Made by a program: the position numbers and the translations under genes | The notes under the pieces: generated by a model | What the model saw: the letters and a program-made list of their open reading frames with translations, nothing else | What the model was told of the DNA's origin: nothing | Databases searched by the model: none | NCBI GenBank assembly: GCA_964415195.1 | Contig: CAYPYD010000001.1 | Location: 248,001-312,000 of the forward strand | Reading direction: 5' to 3' | Origin: WTXA01 sp964415195 | GTDB taxonomy: Bacteria > Bacillota > TC1 | Length of the DNA stretch: 64,000 nucleotides | Shown here: in pieces, positions 24,702 through 34,439 of the stretch | Layout: each line of letters begins with the position of its first letter | How positions within the stretch are numbered: position 1 is the stretch's first letter

Positions 24702-25655
24702 TTGAATATAGAACAACTGATAAATAAAGATGCAGAAAATAATTCTCCATATATGGGAGGGTTTATTAACCATCTGCCAATGGTTTTATTTGCACTTTTT
24801 AGTATCACCGATGATATAGGTAAAGTGGAGAATTATGTGGAATATTATTTGAATAAATATAATATAGATAAGGTTAAAACAAATTATGAGAAGGTTTATT
24901 CCCTGGAGGAGTGTTTAGGGAAAAATGAATTATATGAGTCCTGCCTAGATTATATAAGGAATAATAGTGGGGGAGAGACTATAGAGGAACTGGTAAGATC
25001 CACCTTAAGAAAATATCCCTTAGGTCTGTCTTCTGGACTATTTCATACTACAATTAGACTTGCTTATGCTATGGAAGGATATGAAAAAGATAAGAAATTT
25101 AAACCAGAAGTGGAAAGGGCATTAGCCTTTTATATAACCGGTTATCGTGAAGGAAGTTTGTTTAACAGGAAAATCAATAAAGAAGATGTAATGGCTGAAA
25201 TGAATGAGTTGATGGCCGTTAAATTATATAATGATGAAAGTTACCTGAAGCGAGGTTTTATTATCGAAGGGCAGGCAGAAGATAAGGTAAAGGGTCTTTT
25301 GGAAATATTGATGCCAGCTTTCTATAATAGTGATAATATTGTGATGCTTCATTGTATTACTGGACTTCAGGCTGTGATTACTTTGAAAGATTATTTTGAG
25401 GATTATGATGTGGTTTTAGATATTTTTACTACTTCAGCTTTAACTCATCTTCTAACTCAAACAGACTTAAGTATTAAAAAACATGATGCAAATCTAGAAG
25501 AATCCTGGGATGAGATCTTAAAAAAAGCGTCAGAGTCAATAAATATACATACAATCAAGTTGGCCTATACTTGTAAGAAATTAGATGATTTATTCAAGGT
25601 TAAGGATCTGAAATATACAATTAGTAAGAGAATAGAGCTTGAACTAAATAGTTGA
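24702..25655 (+). CDS. Questin-oxidase-like (DUF4243) protein
   Basis: About 317 residues of helical protein resembling the questin oxidase family, whose fungal members perform Baeyer-Villiger-type ring opening. Family-like segments are GGFINHLPMVLFALF near the start and SSGLFHTTIRLAYAME near 115; conserved His residues recur (MLHCITGLQAV, HLLTQTDL). The start is uncertain: a TTG at 24702 has GGTGAT before it, while ATGs at 24687 and 24696 lack good sites. A perfect AGAGGTGATC at 24638-24647 is followed by no usable start and then an in-frame TAA, so the true start may have been lost. Confidence 0.65.
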   Translation: MNIEQLINKDAENNSPYMGGFINHLPMVLFALFSITDDIGKVENYVEYYLNKYNIDKVKTNYEKVYSLEECLGKNELYESCLDYIRNNSGGETIEELVRSTLRKYPLGLSSGLFHTTIRLAYAMEGYEKDKKFKPEVERALAFYITGYREGSLFNRKINKEDVMAEMNELMAVKLYNDESYLKRGFIIEGQAEDKVKGLLEILMPAFYNSDNIVMLHCITGLQAVITLKDYFEDYDVVLDIFTTSALTHLLTQTDLSIKKHDANLEESWDEILKKASESINIHTIKLAYTCKKLDDLFKVKDLKYTISKRIELELNS

Positions 25656-25678
25656 AATATAGCTGAATGCTATATTTC
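25654..25678. terminator. Hairpin overlapping the stop codons of two convergent genes
   Basis: Perfect ten-base stem GAAATATAGC-TGAAT-GCTATATTTC. The plus-strand gene stops at 25655 and the minus-strand gene at 25670, both inside it. Confidence 0.6.
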
Positions 25679-26251
25679 ATCGTCATTGTAGAAGTATTCG
25701 TATTCGATGTTTTGTAGTCTTTTGAAGTGTTTTATTTTGTTGCGGTATTTATTTACCTGGAAAAACCAGGTTGAGAACATTTCCCACATCATGACCCAGC
25801 CTCCTATGTATAGTCCTTCAATTAGTACCTGGCTGAATATACTTATGTTAGTGGCGTTGTTGAGGATTGTGCTGATTGTTATCATTATACTGCCAAATAG
25901 GAAAAAGATTACAGTATCTCGTAGTACTCTGATCATGTTTTTTTTGTTGCGGTTAAATTGGTAGGCAAAGAAGTGGCGAATTCCTGTTGTGCTTTTTATT
26001 TCTTTGTTTTGGTCCTTGATTAGTTTTGGTAAGTGGAATATGACTTTCATTTTGTATCTATATCCGATTTCGTAGGAACATTCCAGCAGGTATTCTACGA
26101 AGTCATCATCTAAGTCTCGGTTTTGAAATGGGGAATAGTCCCAGTCACTGTAGACATCACGGTAACCGTCAAGTTGTATATCTATGATGATGACATCTTT
26201 GCTGTTGCTTGAGTATATGGCTTTTAGTTCTTTAAAACGACTTAGGTACAT
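25670..26251 (-). CDS. Two-helix membrane protein of unknown function
   Basis: 193 residues. The N-terminal 100 residues are soluble and acidic (DVIIIDIQLDGYRDVYSDWD, then DDDFVEYLLECSYEIGYRYK). Two hydrophobic segments follow (about 108-125 and 135-155), then a basic tail with KHFKRLQNIEYEYFYNDDE. GGTGATC lies five bases before the chosen ATG at 26251; an earlier ATG (26263) overlaps this site. No family recognised. Confidence 0.65.
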   Translation of the reverse strand: MYLSRFKELKAIYSSNSKDVIIIDIQLDGYRDVYSDWDYSPFQNRDLDDDFVEYLLECSYEIGYRYKMKVIFHLPKLIKDQNKEIKSTTGIRHFFAYQFNRNKKNMIRVLRDTVIFFLFGSIMITISTILNNATNISIFSQVLIEGLYIGGWVMMWEMFSTWFFQVNKYRNKIKHFKRLQNIEYEYFYNDDEI

Positions 26252-26263
26252 ATTGATCACCAT

Positions 26264-26585
26264 TCTTTTCTTTTAAGTTTATTTATATTTTCATTATATC
26301 AATTTAATAGTTTATTTAACATATTTTGTTTTCTTTGAAGTACCACTTCTTCCCTTTTATTTCCCCTTTATTCTGTGATTATTGTATAGGTAAATATGTA
26401 ATAACTGTAACAATTATTGGACTGATATATAACCTTCCTTTTTTAAGATAGTATATGTGTAGAAACTTATGGTTATATAGGATATAGTATTATTAGTGAA
26501 ATGAATTCATCATTTATGGAGAATTATAATGTTATGTGGTAATTCTCGTATTGAATTTAAATAATAGAATTGGGGAGGTATAGAT
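26264..26585. other. Divergent intergenic region
   Basis: AT-rich, about 320 bases between divergent genes; it must carry both promoters, but no clear -35/-10 pair stands out. No repeat or RNA structure recognised. Confidence 0.4.
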
Positions 26586-27779
26586 ATGCACGAAATAAAG
26601 TGTCCTAGTTGTGGTAAAACATTTAATCTTGATGAGGCTGGTTATGCAGACATACTAAATCAAGTTCGCAATGAGGCTTTTGATAAGGCTCTAAATGATA
26701 GACTGGTCCTTGCTGAGCAAGATAAAAAGAATGCCATTGAACTAGCAGAAACAAAAATCGCAAGCGAAATGGAAAAGAAAGCTACTATGAAAGATGTTGA
26801 GATTGAACGCTTGAAGGAAGAGTTGAAGTCTGTAGATATTGCTAAACAGTTGGCTCTTAAGGAGGCGCTGGGTACGATAGAGAAGGAACGTGATGATCTT
26901 AAACGAGACCTTGAAGCCAAGGAGACTGAAAAGAAGTTACTGGAATCATCACTTAAAGAAAAATATGAAACTCAGATAAAAGATCGTGATGATGCCATAG
27001 AACGTTTGAAAGATATGAAAGCAAAATTGTCGACAAAAATGGTTGGTGAAACACTTGAACAACATTGTGAAATTGAATTTTCTAGAATTCGTTCCGCAGC
27101 ATTTCCTATAGCATATTTTGAAAAGGATAATGATTCGAAGACGGGCAGTAAGGGAGACTTCATATTCCGTGAATCTGATCATAATGGAACAGAGTTCATC
27201 TCGATTATGTTTGAGATGAAAAACGAATGCGATGAGACTGCAACTAAAAAGAAGAATGAGGACTTTTTCAAGGAGCTTGATAAGGATCGTAATGAAAAGG
27301 GATGTGAGTATGCTATATTGGTTTCTTTGTTAGAACCTTGTAATGAACTTTATAATGGTGGTATAGTAGATGTTTCTCATCGTTATCCTAAAATGTATGT
27401 AATTCGTCCGCAGTTTTTTATTCCAATGATTACTTTACTGCGTAATGCAGCCCAGAATACTCTGAAGTATAAGACTGAACTTGCGTTAATGAAGGCGCAA
27501 AATATTGATATCTCTAATTTTGAGGATGAGTTAAATATATTTAAGGATGCCTTTGGTAAGAATTATGAGCTTGCCTCTAAAAAGTTCCAAGTAGCTATTG
27601 ATGAAATTGATAAGTCTATTGATCATTTACAGAAGACGAAGGAAGCTTTGCTTGGAACAGATCGTAATCTTCGTCTTGCTAATGATAAGGCTCAGGATGT
27701 GACTATCAAGAAGCTAACCAGGGGTAATCCGACAATGGCAGAAAAGTTTGAAGAGCTTAAGAAATCAGATTCTGAGTAA
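26586..27779 (+). CDS. DUF2130 protein (zinc knuckle, coiled coil, nuclease-like domain)
   Basis: 397 residues. N-terminal CPSCGKTF zinc knuckle (residue 5), a long charged coiled coil (about 30-150), then the DUF2130 domain (about 155-320): VGETLEQHCEIEFSRIRSAA, GSKGDFIFRE and SIMFEMKNE. The GDF...EMKNE pattern is like a PD-(D/E)XK core, and DUF2130 has been proposed to be nuclease-like, but activity is not established. The C-terminal part is again helical. GGGGAGG precedes the ATG. It stands alone. Confidence 0.82.
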   Translation: MHEIKCPSCGKTFNLDEAGYADILNQVRNEAFDKALNDRLVLAEQDKKNAIELAETKIASEMEKKATMKDVEIERLKEELKSVDIAKQLALKEALGTIEKERDDLKRDLEAKETEKKLLESSLKEKYETQIKDRDDAIERLKDMKAKLSTKMVGETLEQHCEIEFSRIRSAAFPIAYFEKDNDSKTGSKGDFIFRESDHNGTEFISIMFEMKNECDETATKKKNEDFFKELDKDRNEKGCEYAILVSLLEPCNELYNGGIVDVSHRYPKMYVIRPQFFIPMITLLRNAAQNTLKYKTELALMKAQNIDISNFEDELNIFKDAFGKNYELASKKFQVAIDEIDKSIDHLQKTKEALLGTDRNLRLANDKAQDVTIKKLTRGNPTMAEKFEELKKSDSE

Positions 27780-28123
27780 AATGGGTAAAACATAAATCCA
27801 TAAAGAAGGAACTGATATTTTATCGAGAGCACATAATTTGATAACTGATAAATATTGTTAATATATTCAATGTCATATCAGTTTTTGGATTAGTTCGACT
27901 TTTTTATAGTCGCAATTAGCAGAAAATAAATACTACTATTTAGCAGTAACTTCATAATATTAAAATTTTGGTTTTTAAAGATGATATATTTTAGTATATT
28001 TATATCTACAGAAATATAAAATACTATTGTCACTTGTAAGGCGACTTTTTTAAGTTCTCTTAGTAATAATATCAATATAAGTTCAAATCAATTTAATACA
28101 AAAATATGGGAGGATCTGATGAT
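27780..28123. other. Intergenic region
   Basis: About 340 AT-rich bases. AACTGATAT (27810) and ATATCAGTTTTT (27870) could form a weak terminator with a long loop; nothing else is recognised. Confidence 0.35.
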
Positions 28124-30151
28124 ATGAAAAAAAGTATGACGTTGAAGCAAGTAGAGGAACTGGTATTTTATACATTATATGATAATGCTAGTAGGTTTAT
28201 TGAGGATTTAGGGAAATGGTATGTAGAACAGTTAGAAGATGAAGATTATGAAGAAGGTGATGAATTTGCGTTTACACTGGATTTAGATGCTTTGGAAATC
28301 ATGGCGCCTTTATTTCAGCTTTACTTTTCAGAAAAGGCTTTGCTTCAAAAATATGATAAAATTAAAGTAACTAAATTGCTTAATTATTTTATGAATAAGT
28401 TACCAGGGCATATAAAGGTACTTAAAGAGTCTGAAGGCAATTATAAAAATTATGATATTTCAAATTTCAATCATCAAAAATCAGAGATATATAACTTACT
28501 TAAAATAACCGAAAGTAGGAAATATGCAAATAACGCATATAGCAATGTCTATAATCAAATGGCGAAAGAATTAATTAAGTTAATTAATTTTAACAGACAA
28601 GAAGTTTATGATATTGAGCTCATAACCAAAGTGTTTATTTATATCTTGTCTTGTGAGGAAAAGTCTTTGTTATTGGTAAAAAGGTTAGATGGAATTCGTA
28701 TAATAGAAGAAAATCAAAAAGATAAAAATATTTTCAAAAGAATCACTGAGAAAATAAATAGGCCAGTAAAAAAAATCCGTAAAATATATAGGTTTAAAAA
28801 TGGAGATACTTATGAGGGTAATTTTGAAAATGGTAATAAGAGTGGTTATGGAATTTTGCGAAATTCTAATGGTGAGGTATATGAAGGAGAATGGTTAAAT
28901 AATTTAAAAAATGGTAAGGGTAAATATATTTTTGAATCAGGTGAAATATATGAAGGTTCGTGGAAAGATGATTTTAGAGATGGTTATGGAATAAATCACT
29001 TTGATACTGGTGAGACTTATAATGGTCAATGGAAAAATGATACTATGCATGGAAAAGGTTTGCTTATTTTTTCTTCTGGCTCCAAATATGATGGTGATTT
29101 TGAAAATGGGCATATGAATGGTTATGGTATTTTCCTAAGTTCTAACGGAAACAAATATGAAGGTGAATGGAAAAATGATATTAGGCATGGGTTAGGTGTG
29201 TTTGAATTTTTGGATGGAACTATCTATACTGGTGAATTTCGAGATAATATACCTGATGGTAATGGTATCTGGGAATGGCCGAATGGGACATCATTTGAGG
29301 GTAAAGCATACGGATATGATTTGAATGGGATAGGAATTTATAAAGATTTTAAAACAGGTTTATCTTCAGTTATGATATATGAAAATGGAGTTCCTAAGCA
29401 AATTATAGAAAACAAATGTTTTAATATTGAAGAAGTCAAATTAGCTTTTTACAAATATGAAGTAACATTAGGTAAGGACCAAGACTACAGTTTTTATAAG
29501 GACTTTTTAAATATTTGTATTTTAATATCAAACTTAAAATTGAGTGGGGAAAATATGCTTTATACATATAAATATATGCTCGATGTTATCGTTCTAGAAA
29601 ATACTAAAGGAAATGAAATTAGTAATAGTTATAATATCATTAAGAAACTATATTATATGTTTGATGAGATAGAACAGACAAAAGGTAAGCTTAAACATGA
29701 AGAAAAGTTATTATTATCGTTTTGCTTTTATACAAGTAAATATGTTAGTTCTATTTACCATAATACTGAAGGCGTCATCAGCAATCTAGGTGGGCTAACC
29801 TCATTAAGGCAAGTTTATGAAATGTATGAACAGTATAGAACTATGGAGCCTGAGTTCTTTGAGTTTTCAGAGGGAGAAATAAAATCTGATTATGATACAT
29901 TTGGTTATTCAATTGAAAATCCGATTTTATGTATGTCTATTAGTATGGAATATGAATATGTCCGCAATCTTAGATCTAAATACGGAAGTTCATTGGAGGT
30001 AGTTTCACAAAGGCTTGTTGGAGGTATGAAAGATTGCCTTAAATTAGCTTATGACTATAAAGGTGAAAAGCATTTTATAGAACTATATTTTAATGGATAT
30101 TCAAAAGCTAATTCAATGATTCCTCCTGATGGGTTTGTTTTCATTAAATAA
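28124..30151 (+). CDS. MORN-repeat protein with helical flanks
   Basis: 675 residues. Residues 1-220 are helical and acidic (EDEDYEEGDEFAF) with no known domain. Residues about 225-410 are eight tandem 23-residue MORN repeats of form GxxYEGxWxNDxxxGxGxxxxxx (first GDTYEGNF, last GTSFEGKA). The C-terminal 260 residues are helical. MORN repeats often bind membranes or partner proteins and occur in bacterial toxin, wall and signalling proteins. GGGAGG lies about ten bases before the ATG at 28124. A bidirectional terminator follows. Its role is unknown. Confidence 0.85.
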   Translation: MKKSMTLKQVEELVFYTLYDNASRFIEDLGKWYVEQLEDEDYEEGDEFAFTLDLDALEIMAPLFQLYFSEKALLQKYDKIKVTKLLNYFMNKLPGHIKVLKESEGNYKNYDISNFNHQKSEIYNLLKITESRKYANNAYSNVYNQMAKELIKLINFNRQEVYDIELITKVFIYILSCEEKSLLLVKRLDGIRIIEENQKDKNIFKRITEKINRPVKKIRKIYRFKNGDTYEGNFENGNKSGYGILRNSNGEVYEGEWLNNLKNGKGKYIFESGEIYEGSWKDDFRDGYGINHFDTGETYNGQWKNDTMHGKGLLIFSSGSKYDGDFENGHMNGYGIFLSSNGNKYEGEWKNDIRHGLGVFEFLDGTIYTGEFRDNIPDGNGIWEWPNGTSFEGKAYGYDLNGIGIYKDFKTGLSSVMIYENGVPKQIIENKCFNIEEVKLAFYKYEVTLGKDQDYSFYKDFLNICILISNLKLSGENMLYTYKYMLDVIVLENTKGNEISNSYNIIKKLYYMFDEIEQTKGKLKHEEKLLLSFCFYTSKYVSSIYHNTEGVISNLGGLTSLRQVYEMYEQYRTMEPEFFEFSEGEIKSDYDTFGYSIENPILCMSISMEYEYVRNLRSKYGSSLEVVSQRLVGGMKDCLKLAYDYKGEKHFIELYFNGYSKANSMIPPDGFVFIK

Positions 30152-30176
30152 ATAATATAAATAATTAATAATTATA

Positions 30177-30221
30177 AAAAACTAAGCTAACAGATATTTA
30201 TAATCTGTTAGCTTAGTTTTT
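30177..30221. terminator. Bidirectional terminator
   Basis: Stem CTAAGCTAACAGAT / ATCTGTTAGCTTAG around ATTTATA, with A5 before and T5 after. It separates the MORN gene from the convergent membrane gene. Confidence 0.85.
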
Positions 30222-30263
30222 AAAGATATCTTAAGCATTTTATAGGTTGAATTTATTATTGAC

Positions 30264-30863
30264 TTAATCACTGTATGTCCTGTATTTTTTCAAGGCCGAA
30301 ATCCAGTCATATAAATTGTAAGAGTTATGAGCATATCTTGATAGATTACGTAATAAGAATATGTCATGAAAAGACAATATTATATCATGCTTCTGACTTA
30401 TTCTTCTTGCATAAGAACCTAATATGCTTTCTTTTACTAGTGAGCCTAAAATCAATAAAAGAATATAAAATGGTATAGCCCAAGTATAACCTGTAAAAAA
30501 TAGCAAAACGCATAATAAAATTATAATAATAAAATAAAACTTATTGAAAATATAATATAAAGGGAACAGAAAGATATCTAGAAAACTTAATCTTGAAATA
30601 GACTTAATAGCTCCATATATATAAAATATTAAACTTGCAAAATAAAAAATTAATGGTGCTTCTATAGAACCTACACATAATAGTAATAAAGGTATTGTTA
30701 AAAAGAATGCTGGGAATATAAACGAAAAATCAACGTGTTCCAACATGGATTCATATAAAATTTCTTGACCATTAGACTCTTCCATATTTTGATATAAAAA
30801 TTCACTTTCTATCTCAAGTAGTCTACCTTTAGGAGTGCGATTATCCAAATTAATCATTCTCAT
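30264..30863 (-). CDS. Four-helix membrane protein of unknown function
   Basis: 199 residues. A polar N-terminus (NLDNRTPKGRLLEIESEFLY) is followed by hydrophobic segments near 50-70, 75-92, 103-122 and 125-143, and by a cytoplasmic-looking tail (RRISQKHDIILSFHDIFLL). TGGAGGATTA precedes the ATG. It is convergent with the MORN gene and divergent from the defence island, so it marks the island's left border. No family recognised. Confidence 0.65.
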   Translation of the reverse strand: MRMINLDNRTPKGRLLEIESEFLYQNMEESNGQEILYESMLEHVDFSFIFPAFFLTIPLLLLCVGSIEAPLIFYFASLIFYIYGAIKSISRLSFLDIFLFPLYYIFNKFYFIIIILLCVLLFFTGYTWAIPFYILLLILGSLVKESILGSYARRISQKHDIILSFHDIFLLRNLSRYAHNSYNLYDWISALKKYRTYSD

Positions 30864-31188
30864 ATATTAATCCTCCAAATATATTATTATTCATTAGTAT
30901 ATATAATAGTCAATTCTTTGTAAATAAAAAATAACCTTATTATTGGTGCTGGTTGGATTATTTAAAATATATAAAGAGAGTTTAAGATGGCGGGATCAAA
31001 TTAATGGCTATTTTTTTTAATGAACCAAGAAGTTCTTTACAATTCAGTATTATTAGTGTCCAATAACTTTCTGAGTTGTACTGGTATAATTGAAATAGCG
31101 ATTAATTTTCATAAAGTGTTAGATATATATCATTAAAATGTTATAATTAACTCAGTATGTAAATATTTAGTTAATATGGAGAAATATA
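30864..31188. other. Left border of the defence island, non-coding
   Basis: About 325 bases with no recognisable gene, tRNA or integrase site. An extended -10 promoter lies at its right end. Confidence 0.45.
31139..31147 (+). promoter_or_regulatory. Extended -10 promoter for the helicase operon
   Basis: TG-T-TATAAT, 42 bases before the TTG start at 31189. No good -35 is seen, as is common with extended -10 elements. Confidence 0.5.
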
Positions 31189-34100
31189 TTGGAAATATTT
31201 AATAACACAACAAAAATTGTCAAAGATGATTTAGAAAAAGTAATAAAGACAGGCAGTAAAGTTTCAATAGCAGCTGCCTATTTTTCAATTTATGCCTATA
31301 AGGAATTAAAGACACAGCTAGATAAGATAAAAGAGTTAAACTTTATATTCACCTCGCCGACTTTTATTACAGAAAAAGCAAAAAAAGAAAAAAGAGAATT
31401 CTATATACCTAGGCTCAATCGTGAAAAAAGCTTATATGGGACAGAATTTGAAGTTAAGTTGAGAAATGAACTTACACAAAAAGCTATTGCTAAGGAATGT
31501 GCGGACTGGATAAGGAAAAAGGCAGTATTCAAATCTAATACCACCAATGAAAATATGGGTGGTTTTATGAATATAGAAAATTCTGAGGAAAAGATTACCT
31601 ATACACCTATAAATGGTTTCACAACAGTTGATATTGGATGTGAAAGAGGGAATAATGCATATAATTTTGTGAACAAAATGGAGTCGCCTTTTGCAGAAGA
31701 ATATATAAATATCTTTGAAACCATCTGGAATGATAAAAATAGACTTCAGGAAGTTACTAACGAAGTAATAGAGAATATTACAGCAGCCTATAATGAGAAT
31801 CCACCAGAATTTATATACCTAATAACCTTGTATAATATCTTCAATGAATTCCTGGAAGATATAACAGAAGATGATTTGCCTAATGAAGCCACAGGTTTTA
31901 AGGACAGTAATATTTGGAAGATGTTATATAACTTCCAAAAAGATGCTGTACTCGCAATTATTAGCAAGCTGGAAAAATATAATGGCTGTATCCTGGCAGA
32001 TAGTGTTGGTCTTGGTAAAACATTCACAGCACTTGCTGTTATGAAATATTATGAAAATAGAAATAAATCAGTTTTAGTGTTGTGTCCTAAGAAACTAACT
32101 AATAACTGGAACACCTATAAGGACAACTACGTCAACAATCCTATAGCCGGTGATAGATTACGTTATGATGTACTTTATCATACTGATTTAAATAGAGAAA
32201 ATGGTAAATCAAATGGACTGGACTTGGATAGGCTGAACTGGGGTAATTATGATTTAGTTGTTATTGATGAATCACACAATTTCCGTAATGGTGGTGAAAT
32301 TAAGGGTGATGATCAAAAAGAAAACAGATATTTAAAACTATTGAATAAAGTTATTAAAAAAGGTGTTAAAACTAAGGTTCTAATGTTGAGTGCAACACCT
32401 GTTAATAATAGGTTTGCAGATTTAAGAAATCAGATAGCCCTTGCTTATGAAGGGGATGTTAACTTAATTGACGATAAGCTTGATACAGATAAGTCAATCA
32501 ATGATATTTTTAGAAATGCACAGAAGGCTTTTAATTTATGGAGTAAGTGGGAACCTGAATTCAGAACAACGGACAGGCTTCTTAAAATGCTTGATTTCGA
32601 CTTTTTTGAAGTCCTTGACAGTGTTACTATAGCTCGTTCACGTAAGCATATTGAAAGATATTATGACACAACTGACATTGGTACTTTTCCAGTCAGAAAC
32701 AAGCCTATTTCATTAAGACCTCCATTAACAGATCTTAGTGATGCAATAAACTATAATCAGATATTTGATCAACTGATGCAACTGAGTTTAAGTATATATT
32801 CACCAATAAACTATATTTTGCCTAGTAAGTTGGATAAATATATTGATACAAGCTCCTTCCAGTCAAGGGAATTTGTAATTGGACGACAGGAAGGAATCAA
32901 ACGTCTAACTGCAATAAACCTGATGAAACGTATGGAAAGTTCTGTTTATGCTTTTAAACTTACTGTTAGTAGAATTAGAGAACTTATAAATCTGACTATT
33001 AATTCTATAAATGAATTTGAGAACAAGGGCACTACATCTAAATATTTGGAGCTTACTGATATTTCTCAAATTGATGAATTTGACTATGATGATCAGAATA
33101 TAGACTTGTTGACAGTAGGTCGTAAATTGAATATTAATATTTCTGATATGAACTATATTACCTGGAGGCAGGAGTTAATCAAGGATAGGGAAATCCTGGA
33201 ACTGTTACAGTTGATGATTAATGATATAACACCTGTGCATGATAGTAAGTTACAGAAACTTATGGAGGTTATTAATGAAAAAGTTAATAACCCTATTAAT
33301 GATGATAATAAAAAAATAATAATATTTTCGGCTTTTGCTGATACTGCAGAGTATCTGTATAAAAATATTAGTGAATATGTAAAGTCTAGGTTTGGTCTTG
33401 ATTCTGCAATGGTAACTGGTTCTATCGAAGGTAGGAGTACTGTGCCTAAGTTGAAGTCAGATCTGAATACAGTGCTTACTTGTTTTTCTCCTATATCAAA
33501 GGATAAGCATTTACTGATGCCTGGTAATGGTGTAAATATTGATGTTCTATTTGCTACTGATTGTATATCTGAGGGTCAGAATTTGCAGGATTGTGATTTT
33601 TTGATTAATTATGATATACATTGGAATCCTGTGAGGATAATTCAAAGGTTTGGTCGTATTGATCGTATTGGCAGCAGGAATAAGTGTATTCAGCTGGTTA
33701 ATTTCTGGCCTGATATTACTTTGGATGAGTATATTAATTTGAAGACTAGGGTTGAGACTCGTATGAAGATTGTTGATATGACTGCTACTGGCAGTGATAA
33801 TATTCTTAATGAAGAGGAAAAGAATGATTTAGAATATAGAAGACAGCAATTGAAGCGCTTGCAGGAGGAAGTTGTTGATATAGAGGATATGTCTTCTGGT
33901 ATATCCATAATGGATCTGGGCTTGAATGAATTTAGGTTGGATTTGTTGGAGTATGTGAAGTCTAATCCTAATTTGGATAAAGTTCCTTTTGGTATGCATT
34001 CTGTGGTGGCTGCTGATTCTGAAACTCCTCCAGGTGTTATTTTTATTCTTAAGAATATTAATGGTAGTGTAAATATTGATAATCAGAATAGGTTGCATCC

Positions 34101-34428
34101 TTTCTATATGGTTTATATTTCTGATAATGGTGATATTGTTTATGATCATTTGTCTCCTAAGAGTATGTTGGATAAGATGAGGTATTTCTGTAAGGGTAAG
34201 GTTTCTCCTGATCTTGATTTGTGTCGGGCTTTTAATGCTGAGACTAAGGATGGTAGGGATATGGGTGCTTTTTCTGGGTTGTTAGGGGATACTATTAGTT
34301 CTATTATTAGGGTTAAGAATGAGTCTGATATTGATGGGTTTTTGGATGGTGGTCAGATTAGTTTCTTGGAGAATAGGATTAAGGGTCTTGATGATTTCGA
34401 GTTGATTTGTTTTCTTGTCATTAAGTGA
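31189..34428 (+). CDS. SNF2-type helicase with N-terminal PLD-like domain
   Basis: 1079-residue superfamily 2 ATPase. The N-terminal 200 residues resemble the phospholipase-D-like domain of this helicase group (SIAAAYFSIYAYKELKTQLD) but lack a clear HxK motif. Motor motifs: DSVGLGKTFTALAV (near 270), VVIDESHNFRNGG (near 357), LSATPVNNR (near 400), and SEGQNLQDCDFLINYDIHW with QRFGRIDRIGS (near 795-830). Such helicases recur next to DUF4391, Mod and Res genes in defence loci. TTG start with TGGAG eight bases before. Composition shifts within the gene: 31201-31260 has 20 of 60 G/T, 34321-34380 has 44 of 60. Confidence 0.85.
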   Translation: MEIFNNTTKIVKDDLEKVIKTGSKVSIAAAYFSIYAYKELKTQLDKIKELNFIFTSPTFITEKAKKEKREFYIPRLNREKSLYGTEFEVKLRNELTQKAIAKECADWIRKKAVFKSNTTNENMGGFMNIENSEEKITYTPINGFTTVDIGCERGNNAYNFVNKMESPFAEEYINIFETIWNDKNRLQEVTNEVIENITAAYNENPPEFIYLITLYNIFNEFLEDITEDDLPNEATGFKDSNIWKMLYNFQKDAVLAIISKLEKYNGCILADSVGLGKTFTALAVMKYYENRNKSVLVLCPKKLTNNWNTYKDNYVNNPIAGDRLRYDVLYHTDLNRENGKSNGLDLDRLNWGNYDLVVIDESHNFRNGGEIKGDDQKENRYLKLLNKVIKKGVKTKVLMLSATPVNNRFADLRNQIALAYEGDVNLIDDKLDTDKSINDIFRNAQKAFNLWSKWEPEFRTTDRLLKMLDFDFFEVLDSVTIARSRKHIERYYDTTDIGTFPVRNKPISLRPPLTDLSDAINYNQIFDQLMQLSLSIYSPINYILPSKLDKYIDTSSFQSREFVIGRQEGIKRLTAINLMKRMESSVYAFKLTVSRIRELINLTINSINEFENKGTTSKYLELTDISQIDEFDYDDQNIDLLTVGRKLNINISDMNYITWRQELIKDREILELLQLMINDITPVHDSKLQKLMEVINEKVNNPINDDNKKIIIFSAFADTAEYLYKNISEYVKSRFGLDSAMVTGSIEGRSTVPKLKSDLNTVLTCFSPISKDKHLLMPGNGVNIDVLFATDCISEGQNLQDCDFLINYDIHWNPVRIIQRFGRIDRIGSRNKCIQLVNFWPDITLDEYINLKTRVETRMKIVDMTATGSDNILNEEEKNDLEYRRQQLKRLQEEVVDIEDMSSGISIMDLGLNEFRLDLLEYVKSNPNLDKVPFGMHSVVAADSETPPGVIFILKNINGSVNIDNQNRLHPFYMVYISDNGDIVYDHLSPKSMLDKMRYFCKGKVSPDLDLCRAFNAETKDGRDMGAFSGLLGDTISSIIRVKNESDIDGFLDGGQISFLENRIKGLDDFELICFLVIK

Positions 34429-34439
34429 GGTGAGTGGTT

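Noticed and set aside
28791..29350. DNA tandem repeat
   Set aside because: The periodicity is the 69-base coding unit of MORN protein repeats; the DNA itself has diverged.
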